A DNA stretch of 64,000 nucleotides from Robiginitomaculum sp. GTDB taxonomy: Bacteria > Pseudomonadota > Alphaproteobacteria > Caulobacterales > Maricaulaceae. Numbering within the stretch: position 1 is the stretch's first letter; each line of letters begins with the position of its first letter. Positions 17,276-25,488 of the stretch are shown here, in pieces. A model generated the notes under the pieces. It made no database searches and was not told where the DNA came from. It saw only the letters and a program-made list of their open reading frames with translations. The stretch is from assembly GCA_021776565.1 (NCBI GenBank), contig JAJFFQ010000051.1, positions 39,148 through 103,147 of the forward strand, in the 5' to 3' direction. The position numbers and the translations under genes are program-made.

Positions 17276-17953
17276 ATGCGTATTCTTTATCATTGGCCAC
17301 TGGATCCGTTTTCGCGTATGACGCGCCTGGCTTTGGCGGAAAAACGTCTGACGTTCAAACTCTCGCGGGTAGAGCACACTGACGATCCGGCGAAGCTGTT
17401 GGCACTAAACCCTGCCGGGACGCCGCCGGTATTACAAGATGATAGCGGGGCAATTTCTATTGTCGTCGCAGGCGCGCGCCCGATACTGGAATATCTTGAC
17501 GAAGCCCGCGAAGCCGCTCCCTTGTTGCCCACAGATATTGTGGGCCGCGCCGAGGTGCGCCGCCTGGTTGACTGGTTCTGTGTAAAGTTTCACGCCGAAG
17601 TCAATGCCTATATCTTGCATGAACGGCTGGAAAAACCGCTTATTGGTGGTGGCTCGCCGGATGCCAGTGTCATGCGTGAAGGCCGCACGCATTTACGCTG
17701 GCATATGGCCCATATCAACCATCTCATTGCCTCCCGTGACTGGTTGGCCGGAACCGCACTGACGCAAGCCGATATAGTGGCCGCCGCACAATTATCCTGT
17801 CTGGATTATCTGGGTGAGGTGCCTTGGGACGAGTTTACCCTGACCAAGTCCTGGTATGGACGCTTCAAATCCAGACCGTCTTTTCGCGCCCTTCTGGCCG
17901 ATATTTTGCCCGGCATGACCCCTGCATCACACTATGCCGACCTCGATTTTTGA
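17276..17953 (+). CDS. Glutathione S-transferase family protein
   Basis: 225 residues. The N-terminal thioredoxin-like fold (MRILYHWPLDPFSRMTRLAL) carries the family loop NPAGTPPVLQDD with the cis-proline, and ends in ILEYLDE, the glutathione-binding helix with Glu-Tyr-Leu. The C-terminal all-alpha domain contains LTQADIVAAAQLSCLDYL, the GST motif II-like Asp. The start is ATG 17276, since only there does the fold begin; the frame extends to 17183. The 3' end overlaps queG by 20 nt, so the two are translationally linked. The reaction is unknown. Confidence 0.9.
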   Translation: MRILYHWPLDPFSRMTRLALAEKRLTFKLSRVEHTDDPAKLLALNPAGTPPVLQDDSGAISIVVAGARPILEYLDEAREAAPLLPTDIVGRAEVRRLVDWFCVKFHAEVNAYILHERLEKPLIGGGSPDASVMREGRTHLRWHMAHINHLIASRDWLAGTALTQADIVAAAQLSCLDYLGEVPWDEFTLTKSWYGRFKSRPSFRALLADILPGMTPASHYADLDF

Positions 17954-19058
17954 TGATCTGACAAATGCCCTGCGCGACCAGGCGCAGGCGTGCGGTTTTG
18001 CTATTTGCCGGATCGCCAGTGCTCGTGCGCCATGGCAATTTGGTGATGACCTGCAAGGGTATGTGGATGAGGGTTATCATGGCAGCATGGACTGGATGCG
18101 CACCACATTGGCCCGGCGCAGCCACCCCACGAAGATGTGGGCCGAGGCCCGTAGCGCCGTTGTGCTGGGGGTAAATTACGGCCCGGCCGCTGACCCGCTG
18201 GAGGCGCTGGATCATAAAACCAAAGGCACCATATCTGTTTATGCCCAGGGCGGTGATTATCACAAACTGGTCAAGAAACGCCTGAAACAACTGGCGCACT
18301 GGCTAGCGCGCCAAACAAGTGAGGACGTAAAAGTATTTGTCGATACGGCTCCGTTGATGGAAAAACCTCTGGCCGCACGCTCCGGTCTGGGCTGGCAGGG
18401 CAAACACACCAATCTTGTCTCGCGTGAGTTTGGTTCCTGGTTGTTTTTGGGTGTGATATTAACGGCAAGTGACTTAACCACCGATGCGGTTGGCAAGGAT
18501 CATTGTGGCTCCTGCACATCTTGTCTTGATATTTGCCCGACCAGGGCTTTTCCAGAACCGTACAGGATTGATGCGCGGCGCTGTATTTCCTATCTGACGA
18601 TCGAGCATGACGGCCCCATCGCCAATGAATTGCGGCCGCTGATGGGAAACCGTATATATGGTTGTGATGACTGTCTGGCCGTGTGTCCGTGGAACAAATA
18701 TGCGGTGCGCGGGAAAGAGGCACTTTTGTGGCCTCGCGCAGAAAACATTCTCCCGGACTTGGCTGATCTCAGCGGCTTGTCAGATGCAGGGTTTCGCGAT
18801 CATTTTGCCGGATCGCCGATAAAACGTGCCGGGCGAGATCGCTTTGTGCGCAATGTGCTGATAGCCATCGGCAACAGCGGCGATCAAATGCTCACTTCTG
18901 CCGCGCTTGATTGCCTGAAGGATGAAAGCCTGCAAGTGCGTGACGCCGCCGTATGGGCGCTCAAAACCCTGCTTCCAGGCGAAGAATTTGAGACACTAAG
19001 AACCGAGCATGCTCCCGATGAACCAGAGGCAGATGTGTTGGCACAATGGCGGGGTTAA
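17934..19058 (+). CDS. queG: Epoxyqueuosine reductase
   Basis: Last step of queuosine synthesis at the tRNA wobble base: reduction of epoxyqueuosine using cobalamin and two [4Fe-4S] clusters. 374 residues. The two ferredoxin-like motifs are CGSCTSCLDICPTRAFP (about 188-204) and CDDCLAVCPWNKY (about 243-255). The N-terminal cobalamin-binding region includes DTAPLMEKPLAARSGLGWQGKHTN, and the C-terminal part is HEAT-like (VRDAAVWALKTLL). It overlaps the GST gene by 20 nt and meets the TPR gene end-to-end 4 nt away. Confidence 0.96.
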   Translation: MPTSIFDDLTNALRDQAQACGFAICRIASARAPWQFGDDLQGYVDEGYHGSMDWMRTTLARRSHPTKMWAEARSAVVLGVNYGPAADPLEALDHKTKGTISVYAQGGDYHKLVKKRLKQLAHWLARQTSEDVKVFVDTAPLMEKPLAARSGLGWQGKHTNLVSREFGSWLFLGVILTASDLTTDAVGKDHCGSCTSCLDICPTRAFPEPYRIDARRCISYLTIEHDGPIANELRPLMGNRIYGCDDCLAVCPWNKYAVRGKEALLWPRAENILPDLADLSGLSDAGFRDHFAGSPIKRAGRDRFVRNVLIAIGNSGDQMLTSAALDCLKDESLQVRDAAVWALKTLLPGEEFETLRTEHAPDEPEADVLAQWRG

Positions 19059-19062
19059 AGGG

Positions 19063-19713
19063 TTATTGTTGTCGCATGGCTTCGCGGATTTGCCCGCGCA
19101 CCAGCAGAGAATCGACATTGGCTGGCTCAAACGCCAGGGCCGCATTGATGTCATCCTGTGCGCGTATCAGGTCATTTTCAAACAAAAGAACAGCCGCCCG
19201 CAAGCGCAAGGAAAGGGCATTGTCGGGGTGCAATTTAATCGCTGCATCAAGGTCGGCATGGGCCGCGACAGGCTGATCCAGCGCCATTAAGGCACGGGCG
19301 CGATTGGTAAGAAAATCCGCATTATTGATTTCAATATCCAGAGCACGGCTCAGAACACGCAAAGCCTCCTCAGGTCTATTGGCTTGCAGCCAGGCTTCCC
19401 CGGACTGCCCCAGCGCGGAGGCCCGCAAGGCATCATCACCGGCATCGGGGGCATAGGCCAGTGCCTCCAGCTTTTCGGCGGCATGGATATAATCACGCAA
19501 TCCCAGCAAAGCCATGGCCACGCAATGGCGCGCTGGCGCAGCGCCGCCCTCATTTTGCCAGATCAGGGCATCTTCATAGGCTTTTGAAGGTGTACTGTGG
19601 GCTAATGCGAGGCAGGTGCGATATCGCAAGCCTTCATCCGGGCTATTATTGGCACTCATGGCAGGAAATGGTGATCCAGACAATAATAATACTAAGGCCA
19701 ATAGACGCGGCAT
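19063..19713 (-). CDS. Exported tetratricopeptide repeat protein
   Basis: 216 residues from ATG 19713, preceded by AGGAG; a TTG two codons upstream is possible. A signal peptide (MPRLLALVLLLSGSPFPAMSA) is followed by helical pairs with TPR consensus: AAEKLEALAYAPDAGDDALRA, EAWLQANRPEEALRVLSRALDI, NADFLTNRARALMALDQPVAAHADLDAAI, and a fourth beginning NALSLRLRAAVLLFENDLIRAQDDINAAL. Probably a periplasmic protein-protein adaptor. Convergent with queG; no partner is visible. Confidence 0.85.
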   Translation of the reverse strand: MPRLLALVLLLSGSPFPAMSANNSPDEGLRYRTCLALAHSTPSKAYEDALIWQNEGGAAPARHCVAMALLGLRDYIHAAEKLEALAYAPDAGDDALRASALGQSGEAWLQANRPEEALRVLSRALDIEINNADFLTNRARALMALDQPVAAHADLDAAIKLHPDNALSLRLRAAVLLFENDLIRAQDDINAALAFEPANVDSLLVRGQIREAMRQQ

Positions 19714-19807
19714 TACCAACTCTCCTCGTAATCATCCTTTGTGGACGTTCTGAAGACCATGGGCAAGTCACAATTCGTTGTTTGCATGGTGTGGATGAGG
19801 GAAAATC

Positions 19808-20284
19808 CTAGGGCTGTATAAGCTGATACAGATGTAATGTGTTCATATACTCTTTTATCTCCACCATTTTTCCTGCCTCGATTGTTATCAAAAAGTGATA
19901 TTTGTTTGTATAGGTTTTTCCATTCAGATGCTGACCATACGACTGCACTTCTGCGGCAATTTTATCGCCTTCACCAATCATTGACATCACCGTTAGTTGC
20001 AAACCATCGGGAAACCCCTGTTTGATGCTGCCGGCAATTTGCAAATACTCGGCTTTGTTTTTTGTGCCGGAAAACGGCAAATGTTCAGGCACCCACCAGC
20101 GCACATCGTCACTGACCATTGCAAAGGCATTGTCGACGTCTCCGGCACTAAACTGTTCAAAAAACTCTGTTACCAGCGCCTTGTTTTTTAACAAATCATC
20201 ACCGGCATGGCGAAATACTGTTGCGTATAGTGCGAGACCAATGAGCATGGATGTTACCAGCGCCAGTATGATTATATTTTTCAT
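19808..20284 (-). CDS. Membrane-anchored NTF2/SnoaL-like protein
   Basis: 158 residues. An N-terminal membrane or signal helix (IIILALVTSMLIGLALYATVF) precedes a SnoaL-like cone fold: VTEFFEQFSAGDVDNAFAMVSDDVRWWVPE (helix, turn and first strand with the family aspartates), GTKNKAEYLQIAGSI, and the last strands KYHFLITIEAGKMVEIKEYMNTLHL. Such domains bind small hydrophobic ligands or act as isomerases; nothing points to a substrate. AAGGAAA precedes the ATG. The upstream gap holds a palindromic element. Confidence 0.82.
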   Translation of the reverse strand: MKNIIILALVTSMLIGLALYATVFRHAGDDLLKNKALVTEFFEQFSAGDVDNAFAMVSDDVRWWVPEHLPFSGTKNKAEYLQIAGSIKQGFPDGLQLTVMSMIGEGDKIAAEVQSYGQHLNGKTYTNKYHFLITIEAGKMVEIKEYMNTLHLYQLIQP

Positions 20285-20305
20285 GTTGTTTTCCTTATTA
20301 GGGTT

Positions 20306-20484
20306 TAGGGGCAGGCCTCATTAATATCATCCATTCTGCCCTGCCGTTCCGGTTTGTCATGTCAACACAATTTGCATCGCAAAGTCTCCTCGAATAGGGA
20401 TAAACTTGTCCATCGTCCACTTTGCGCGCATCTTATACTGACATGACAAATAGAATTGCATTAAATTAACGAGGCCTGACCCTA
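20306..20484. repeat. 179-nt TA-flanked palindromic element (MITE-like)
   Basis: Outer arms: GGGGCAGGCCTCATTAAT (20308-20325) against the complement of ATTAACGAGGCCTGACCC (20465-20482), 15 of 18 matching. Inner arms TTTGTCATGTCA (20353-20364) and TGACATGACAAA (20439-20450) are perfect, and CGCAAAGT pairs with ACTTTGCG near the centre. The arms are bounded by TA on both sides (20306-20307, 20483-20484), the target duplication expected of IS630/Tc1-type MITEs. No coding capacity. Confidence 0.7.
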
Positions 20485-20520
20485 GTTGATAATTATCCAT
20501 CCGGCCCGATTACAAACAGA

Positions 20521-21279
20521 CTATACACCCGGTATTGTGCATAGTTCATCCAGTGTCGCGGTCAGGCGGGCAAGGTCACCCGGCGTGGATAAACCATGAT
20601 CGCCGTTTTTGGAGAGGCTGAATACCACATCCTGGCTTTGCAGTCGTGCGACCAGTTCCAGCGCATGGGGCCACGGCACGCTCTCGTCCATCAAGCCTTG
20701 CAGTATCCGCACCGGGCCAGCAAATGCAATCGGCCCACCCATGAGCAAATGCAATCGGCCATCCTCGATCAGTGCATGAGTAATGGGTGTAGGTTCATCA
20801 TAATCCGATGGTTGATGATACACACCGCGCTCAACAATCAGGCGGCGGGTATCATTGTCAAAATTTTTCCACATCAGTTTTTCAGTAAAATCAACTGCCG
20901 GGGCAATCAGGGCTAGCGCCTTGATTTTTTCCGGACGCTTCAAGGCCAGCAAAAGTGCAATCCAGGCACCCATGGATGAGCCAAGGGCAATAGTGTCACC
21001 TGTGCAAAGCTCGTCCAGCACCAATACCGCATCATCGCGCCAGCGGGTTATGGTGCCGTCTTCAAATTTTCCTGATGAAAGCCCGTGACCGAAATAATCA
21101 AAACGAACAAAAGCGCGATCATGATTTGTGGCCCAGGTCTCAACGGCCTTGGCCTTGGTGCCATCCATATCCGAACGAAACCCGCCTAGCCAGAGAATTA
21201 TCGGGCCGTTGCCCGAAGATACACGACAAGCAATTTTCTCGCCCATGCCGGTTTTCAATACTGTATGTTCGTTTACCAT
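20521..21279 (-). CDS. Alpha/beta hydrolase
   Basis: 252 residues. The nucleophile elbow is GSSMGAW (Ser near 101) after strand DTIALGSS; LGGFRSDMDGTKA supplies the oxyanion region, and RFDYFGHGLSSGKF the conserved HG-S loop. The catalytic Asp is likely in GLMDESVPW and the His in KNGDHGLSTP. The sequence pattern resembles the ABHD10/palmitoyl-protein thioesterase-like group, so a thioesterase or carboxylesterase activity is possible. Cytoplasmic: no signal peptide. No strong ribosome site before ATG 21279. Confidence 0.88.
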   Translation of the reverse strand: MVNEHTVLKTGMGEKIACRVSSGNGPIILWLGGFRSDMDGTKAKAVETWATNHDRAFVRFDYFGHGLSSGKFEDGTITRWRDDAVLVLDELCTGDTIALGSSMGAWIALLLALKRPEKIKALALIAPAVDFTEKLMWKNFDNDTRRLIVERGVYHQPSDYDEPTPITHALIEDGRLHLLMGGPIAFAGPVRILQGLMDESVPWPHALELVARLQSQDVVFSLSKNGDHGLSTPGDLARLTATLDELCTIPGV

Positions 21280-21333
21280 GTGCGTTCAAGAATAGCACAT
21301 TATGTATGGGTCTTGTGAAGCCGGGAAGTGTCA

Positions 21334-22437
21334 TTGAAAATCATACAAATCATTCCTGCATTAAACGCTGGTGGCGCAGAGCGCACAGTTGTGGATATTA
21401 CCCGCGCTGTGGTCCATGCGGGTGGTCAGGCCCTGACCATCACGACAGGCGGACGGCTTGAAGCCGATGTTATTGCCGCTGGCGGGCAGATCGTGTATTT
21501 GCCTGTCGGTTCTAAAAACCCGGGGGTTATGTGGCGTAATATTGGCCGCATCTCTCAATGCGCCCAGGACTTTGGCGCGCAGATTGTCCATGCCCGTTCT
21601 CGTGCGCCGGCATGGAGTGCTAGGTCGGCGTGCTCAAAACTGGGCATTCCCTTTGTTACCACCTATCACGGCACCTATAATGCACAGAACCCATTGAAGC
21701 GGTGCTATAATGCCATCATGGCCCGCGGGGATGCGGTGATTGCCAATTCGTACTTTATTGCCCGGCATATCAAAAACGAGCATGGACTGGGCGAAGAGCA
21801 CATAACGGTGATTGCGCGCGGCATCGATCCGGCATTTTTTGAGGTATCCAAGAAAACACTAAAAACAGATATGCCCCTGATCGTCATGCCCGCCCGGTTT
21901 ACCCGATTAAAAGGCCATGTACTGGCGCTGGATGCCTTGGTGAATTTGCGTCGTAAAGGCATACAGGTGCAGCTTGTTTTTGCCGGTGGCAAAGCAGGGC
22001 GCGAAACATATGTGCAGCAATTGCAGGGCCAGATCACCAGTTCTGGTCTGGATGCTGTTGTCAGTTTTACCGGTCATGTGTCCGATATGGCGGCGCTGTA
22101 TGGCCGTGCAGATATTGTGTTGTGCGCGTCCATCCAGTCAGAAAGTTTTGGCCGGGTTAGCGTTGAGGGGCAAGCCAGCGCCCGGCTGTGTGTGGCCCCG
22201 GCGCATGGTGGTTCACTGGAAACAATTACAGACGGTAAAACCGGATTTCATTTTACACCCGGTGATGCCAATGATCTGGCTAATGTGTTGCGCAAGGCAT
22301 TATTGTTACCATCGACACAGGCAAACAAAATTTGTTCTGAGGCCCGCGAACACGCACGTTCGCTCTATTCTCGCGAAGTAATGTGTGCAAAAACCCTTGA
22401 GCTTTACCGCGACCTGTTAAGGCGTAAATACGCTTAA
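21334..22437 (+). CDS. Glycosyltransferase family 4 protein
   Basis: 367 residues if started at TTG 21334, which has GGGAAG 4 nt upstream and gives the conserved start MKIIQIIPALNAGGAERTV; GTG 21328 is the alternative. The GGAER loop binds the nucleotide sugar phosphate or acceptor, and the C-terminal Rossmann half has VMPARFTRLKGHVLALDA and the EX7E motif ESFGRVSVE with ARLCVAPAHGGSLETI. This GT-B retaining type commonly builds lipopolysaccharide core or capsule. Same direction as the GT9 gene downstream; the Fic gene seems to have been put between them. Confidence 0.9.
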   Translation: MKIIQIIPALNAGGAERTVVDITRAVVHAGGQALTITTGGRLEADVIAAGGQIVYLPVGSKNPGVMWRNIGRISQCAQDFGAQIVHARSRAPAWSARSACSKLGIPFVTTYHGTYNAQNPLKRCYNAIMARGDAVIANSYFIARHIKNEHGLGEEHITVIARGIDPAFFEVSKKTLKTDMPLIVMPARFTRLKGHVLALDALVNLRRKGIQVQLVFAGGKAGRETYVQQLQGQITSSGLDAVVSFTGHVSDMAALYGRADIVLCASIQSESFGRVSVEGQASARLCVAPAHGGSLETITDGKTGFHFTPGDANDLANVLRKALLLPSTQANKICSEAREHARSLYSREVMCAKTLELYRDLLRRKYA

Positions 22438-22494
22438 ACCTCAGAGAAATTAACCAACAAGATACTTAGGGTTCTTGCCTCTTCAAATCATTGA

Positions 22495-22553
22495 TTTCTC
22501 GAGAGATATCGAGAGAAAAGAGCATACCAAGCACGCTTTTATCAATCTCTCGA
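22495..22553. promoter_or_regulatory. Repeated CTCTCGA-type dyads upstream of the Fic gene
   Basis: TTTCTC (22495-22500) pairs with GAGAAA (22513-22518) around GAGAGATATC, and ATCGAGAGA (near 22508) is the complement of TCTCTCGA (near 22546). The Fic protein has a C-terminal winged-helix region, so these repeats may be its own operator. Both the dyads and the low G+C of the stretch set it apart from the flanks. Confidence 0.4.
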
Positions 22554-22625
22554 AATAACCCTTGTTTTAACATATGGAGCAAATGTGTTGCAAAAAATGA
22601 AAAATTATAACATGTTTGGCGCATT

Positions 22626-23735
22626 ATGTTAAACCCCAGCTATATTATACCTTTATTGCCGCCAAAAGTAGAATTGGAAACTAGGGTGGTTTTGAAGGCC
22701 TTGTCAAAAGCCCACCGACCTTTGGCAGAATTGAAAGGGCGTGCGGTTGCAATTCCCAATCAAGCTATATTGATAAATACACTAACTCTACAAGAAGCAA
22801 AAGCTAGCTCTGAAATTGAAAATATTGTGACGACTCAGGATGAGTTATTTCAAGTTGACTTGTTTCCTGGAAACTCAGGACCATCAAATGCCAAAGAAGT
22901 TGCCCTTTACCGCGACGCTATCTGGCAAGGGATGGAAGATATGAAAAAGCATAACGGGATTCTTAGAAATAGTGCGATGGTACGGATATTCCAGCTTCTA
23001 AAAAATCGTAATGATGGTTTTCGAGTTCTACCAGGAACAGCCTTGTTAAATGACCAGACTGGAGAAACTGTTTATGTGCCGCCGCAAAACGCAACAGAGA
23101 TAGCCAATCATATGGCGCAACTGGAGGTTTTCATCAATGATGACAGCTTGTCTGACCTTGATCCACTAATCAAAATGGCAATCGTTCACCACCAGTTTGA
23201 AAGTATTCATCCGTTTCCTGACGGGAATGGACGTATTGGGCGTATCCTCAACGTGCTTTACCTGACTAAAACAGAGCTTTTGGATATTCCAATCCTCTAT
23301 CTCAGCCGTTACATCACTCAAACCAAAAATGAGTACTACCGGTTACTCCAAGACGTGCGGGATACGAATGGTTCCGTTGACGCTTGGGAAGCGTGGGTAC
23401 TCTACATTCTGGAAGCCGTTGCTGTGACGGCTAGGCTTACACTAGATATAATCGAGGGCTTACGCACACTCATGGCTGATTACAAACACCGCATGCGTAA
23501 AAACCTACCAAAACTCTATTCTCAAGACCTGCTCAACAATTTATTTCGCCATCCGTATACCCGAATTGATTATGTCATGAAGGATTTGGGCGTGGCACGG
23601 CAAACTGCTGCAAAATATTTGGATCAACTAGCGGTGGAAAATTTTGTCGAAAAGCACCAGTCTGGCCGAAATAATTATTATATCAACATGCCGTTGCTTA
23701 ATCTTTTTTTGACGGCATCAAGTGGAGAATTATAG
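22626..23735 (+). CDS. Fic family protein with N-terminal inhibitory motif and C-terminal winged helix
   Basis: 369 residues. Fic core HPFPDGNGRIGRIL at about 198-211 is complete (catalytic His, Gly-Asn-Gly-Arg anion site), so AMP transfer from ATP to a protein hydroxyl is expected. The N-terminal helix ASSEIENI (about 59-66) matches the inhibitory (S/T)xxxE(G/N) motif, which marks class II self-inhibited Fic enzymes and replaces a separate antitoxin. The C-terminal part (RIDYVMKDLGVARQTAAKYLDQL followed by NFVEKHQSGRNNYYIN) is a winged helix. Base and codon use are more A+T-rich than those of the flanking glycosyltransferases, which indicates transfer. Start ATG 22626, with no strong ribosome site. 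Confidence 0.93.
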   Translation: MLNPSYIIPLLPPKVELETRVVLKALSKAHRPLAELKGRAVAIPNQAILINTLTLQEAKASSEIENIVTTQDELFQVDLFPGNSGPSNAKEVALYRDAIWQGMEDMKKHNGILRNSAMVRIFQLLKNRNDGFRVLPGTALLNDQTGETVYVPPQNATEIANHMAQLEVFINDDSLSDLDPLIKMAIVHHQFESIHPFPDGNGRIGRILNVLYLTKTELLDIPILYLSRYITQTKNEYYRLLQDVRDTNGSVDAWEAWVLYILEAVAVTARLTLDIIEGLRTLMADYKHRMRKNLPKLYSQDLLNNLFRHPYTRIDYVMKDLGVARQTAAKYLDQLAVENFVEKHQSGRNNYYINMPLLNLFLTASSGEL

Positions 23736-23809
23736 GGTTGGTCTTGATTGAATATTTGCCAGAATTTGTGCTAGTCCATGCGAATATGGCCCGAGAAAGG
23801 ATATAGTTT

Positions 23810-24781
23810 ATGAGTGCTGGCGCTCTCGTTATCTGTTTTGGGCCTTTGGGCAGACTGATCGACGCCATGGCGGCCGTGCAGCGTCTGCGTGCACAAAACA
23901 CCCATGAGCGTCTGACCTTGTTGACCGTGCCCAAGTTTGCCGATCTGGCCAAGTCGTCATCCTTGTTTGACGATGTCAGTACCGTTGATTTATGGCAAAA
24001 TCCCAATGCGCTGCGCTCTCTGGTTCAGGCACTGAAAAAACGACGCTTTGAACGCATTTATGATCTGGAAAGATCAACACGCACCCGGCAGTTACAAAAC
24101 GCCTTTGGCGCTTTCAGCCCGCCTTTTGCCGGCGCGGCAAAGCGATCAAAATGGAAGCTTGCAACGCTCCCGCCACACCCGCTGGATGGCGATGCGGCAC
24201 TGCTTGATCTTGTTGGCGTTGGGGGGACTACGCCTGGCCCCGCCCCTGGCCCCGATGGGGCATGGCTACTGCGTCGCCATGCCGGTGCGCCCAGTTTGGA
24301 GCCAGCATTTTTCGGGCTGGAGCAACATTATGTGCTACTTAATTTATCACGTGAAAATGAGGGGCCGTGCTGGCCTGTCTCGCAATTCACCGCCCTGGCA
24401 CGCGGTGTTGTCGAGACGGGTATGGGCTGCGCACTCATCGGCACCATTGATGATCGGGCCTGCGCCCGCGAAGTGGTGCAGGTTGATACCCGGATCAAGG
24501 ATTTGTGCGCTCGTGCCGATTATTACCAGTTTGCAGCCCTGGGTGCGCGGGCCAAAGCTGTGGTTGGTCATGCTGATGGGGCGGCCCGGCTAAGCTGCGC
24601 GGTGGGCGCACGCACCATCACCCTGCATGAAGGCCATGAGGATGCCAATGCCAATGCGCCAAGAGGGCGCGGTGCCGTTGCCCTGGTCAGTCCTAGCCTG
24701 GATGCGCTTCCGGCACGTTCAGTTCTTGAGGTGTTGGGCATGTTTGGCGCAATGGAACGCACTCAGAATCGCAAAAAGTGA
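23810..24781 (+). CDS. Glycosyltransferase family 9 (heptosyltransferase-like) protein
   Basis: 323 residues. The N-terminus ICFGPLGRLIDAMAAVQRLR has the GT9 phosphate-binding loop; the usual heptosyltransferase DxxL motif is changed (GRLID). The second half shows VLLNLSRENEGPCWPVSQFTALARGV and LIGTIDDRACAREV with VGHADGAARLSCAVGARTITL, equivalent to the GxDTGxxHLAAA acceptor motif but altered (HADGAARLS). AAAGGA precedes ATG 23810. Role probably in LPS core; the changed motifs leave activity in doubt. Confidence 0.85.
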   Translation: MSAGALVICFGPLGRLIDAMAAVQRLRAQNTHERLTLLTVPKFADLAKSSSLFDDVSTVDLWQNPNALRSLVQALKKRRFERIYDLERSTRTRQLQNAFGAFSPPFAGAAKRSKWKLATLPPHPLDGDAALLDLVGVGGTTPGPAPGPDGAWLLRRHAGAPSLEPAFFGLEQHYVLLNLSRENEGPCWPVSQFTALARGVVETGMGCALIGTIDDRACAREVVQVDTRIKDLCARADYYQFAALGARAKAVVGHADGAARLSCAVGARTITLHEGHEDANANAPRGRGAVALVSPSLDALPARSVLEVLGMFGAMERTQNRKK

Positions 24782-24830
24782 TTTGCGTGCTTGATCCCCC
24801 GCCCACCTTTCTTCATAAAGCCGGTTCTAC

Positions 24831-24865
24831 AGACTGCATTGTCGAGAATCGTGCGAGGGCAGTCT
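24831..24865 (+). promoter_or_regulatory. Hairpin in the infC leader
   Basis: AGACTGC (24831-24837) and GCAGTCT (24859-24865) form a 7-bp stem around a 21-nt loop in the gap ahead of infC, 37 nt before its start. No T-run follows, so it is not an obvious terminator. It may act in control of infC translation. Confidence 0.3.
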
Positions 24866-24902
24866 TGGAAACCATACATTCGCGGTCACAAAGGAGAACA
24901 CC

Positions 24903-25442
24903 ATAGCCCGCCGTCCAGTCCAACCTGCCCCAGCTAAAAAAAAGGGGCCACGTGTAAATAATGATATTGAGGCCGAACAGGTTCTCCTCATCGATCAAGA
25001 TGGTGTAAAGCAGGGGCAGATGCCTTTGCACGCCGCCCTTGATGCCGCCACCGAAGCCGGCCTTGATCTGGTCGAGGTTGGCCCACACCCGCAAACCCCG
25101 GTTTGCAAAATTCTTGATTACGGGAAATTGCGTTTTCAGGAACAGAAAAAGCGTTCTGAAGCCAAGAAAAAACAAAAAACCGCCGATCTGAAAGAGATCA
25201 AAATGCGCCCCAATATTGATGTGCATGACTATAAGGTCAAAACCAAAGCCATGACACGGTTTTTTGATCAGGGCGACAAGGTCAAGGTTACGATCCGCTT
25301 TCGTGGCCGGGAAATGGCGCATCAGGATCGTGGACGTACTTTGCTGGAGCGTGTTCGCGAGGATTTTGTTGATACGGCCAAGGTGGAATTTGAGCCTAAG
25401 GTTGAAGGTCGGTTGATGATGATGGTGCTGGCCCCGCGCTAA
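24903..25442 (+). CDS. infC: Translation initiation factor IF-3, rare ATA start
   Basis: IF-3 binds the 30S subunit, keeps it apart from 50S and checks the start codon and initiator tRNA. The frame has no ATG until 25020, which would cut off about 39 residues including the conserved [17 protein letters not shown] segment. An AAAGGAGAA site at 24892-24900 lies 2-8 nt before ATA 24903, giving a 179-residue protein of normal length ([17 protein letters not shown]...). Later motifs are [21 protein letters not shown], a Lys-rich linker, and the C-terminal domain [19 protein letters not shown]-3 is known to repress its own non-canonical start (AUU in E. coli), so autoregulation is expected. Confidence 0.94.
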   Translation: MARRPVQPAPAKKKGPRVNNDIEAEQVLLIDQDGVKQGQMPLHAALDAATEAGLDLVEVGPHPQTPVCKILDYGKLRFQEQKKRSEAKKKQKTADLKEIKMRPNIDVHDYKVKTKAMTRFFDQGDKVKVTIRFRGREMAHQDRGRTLLERVREDFVDTAKVEFEPKVEGRLMMMVLAPR

Positions 25443-25488
25443 CGGCGCTGCCTTGCGAAACGGCACAGCTCTTGCGGGATCAACCGCC

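Noticed and set aside
25020..25442. IF-3 starting at ATG 25020
   Set aside because: It would lack the conserved N-terminal start and has no ribosome site; ATA 24903 fits both.
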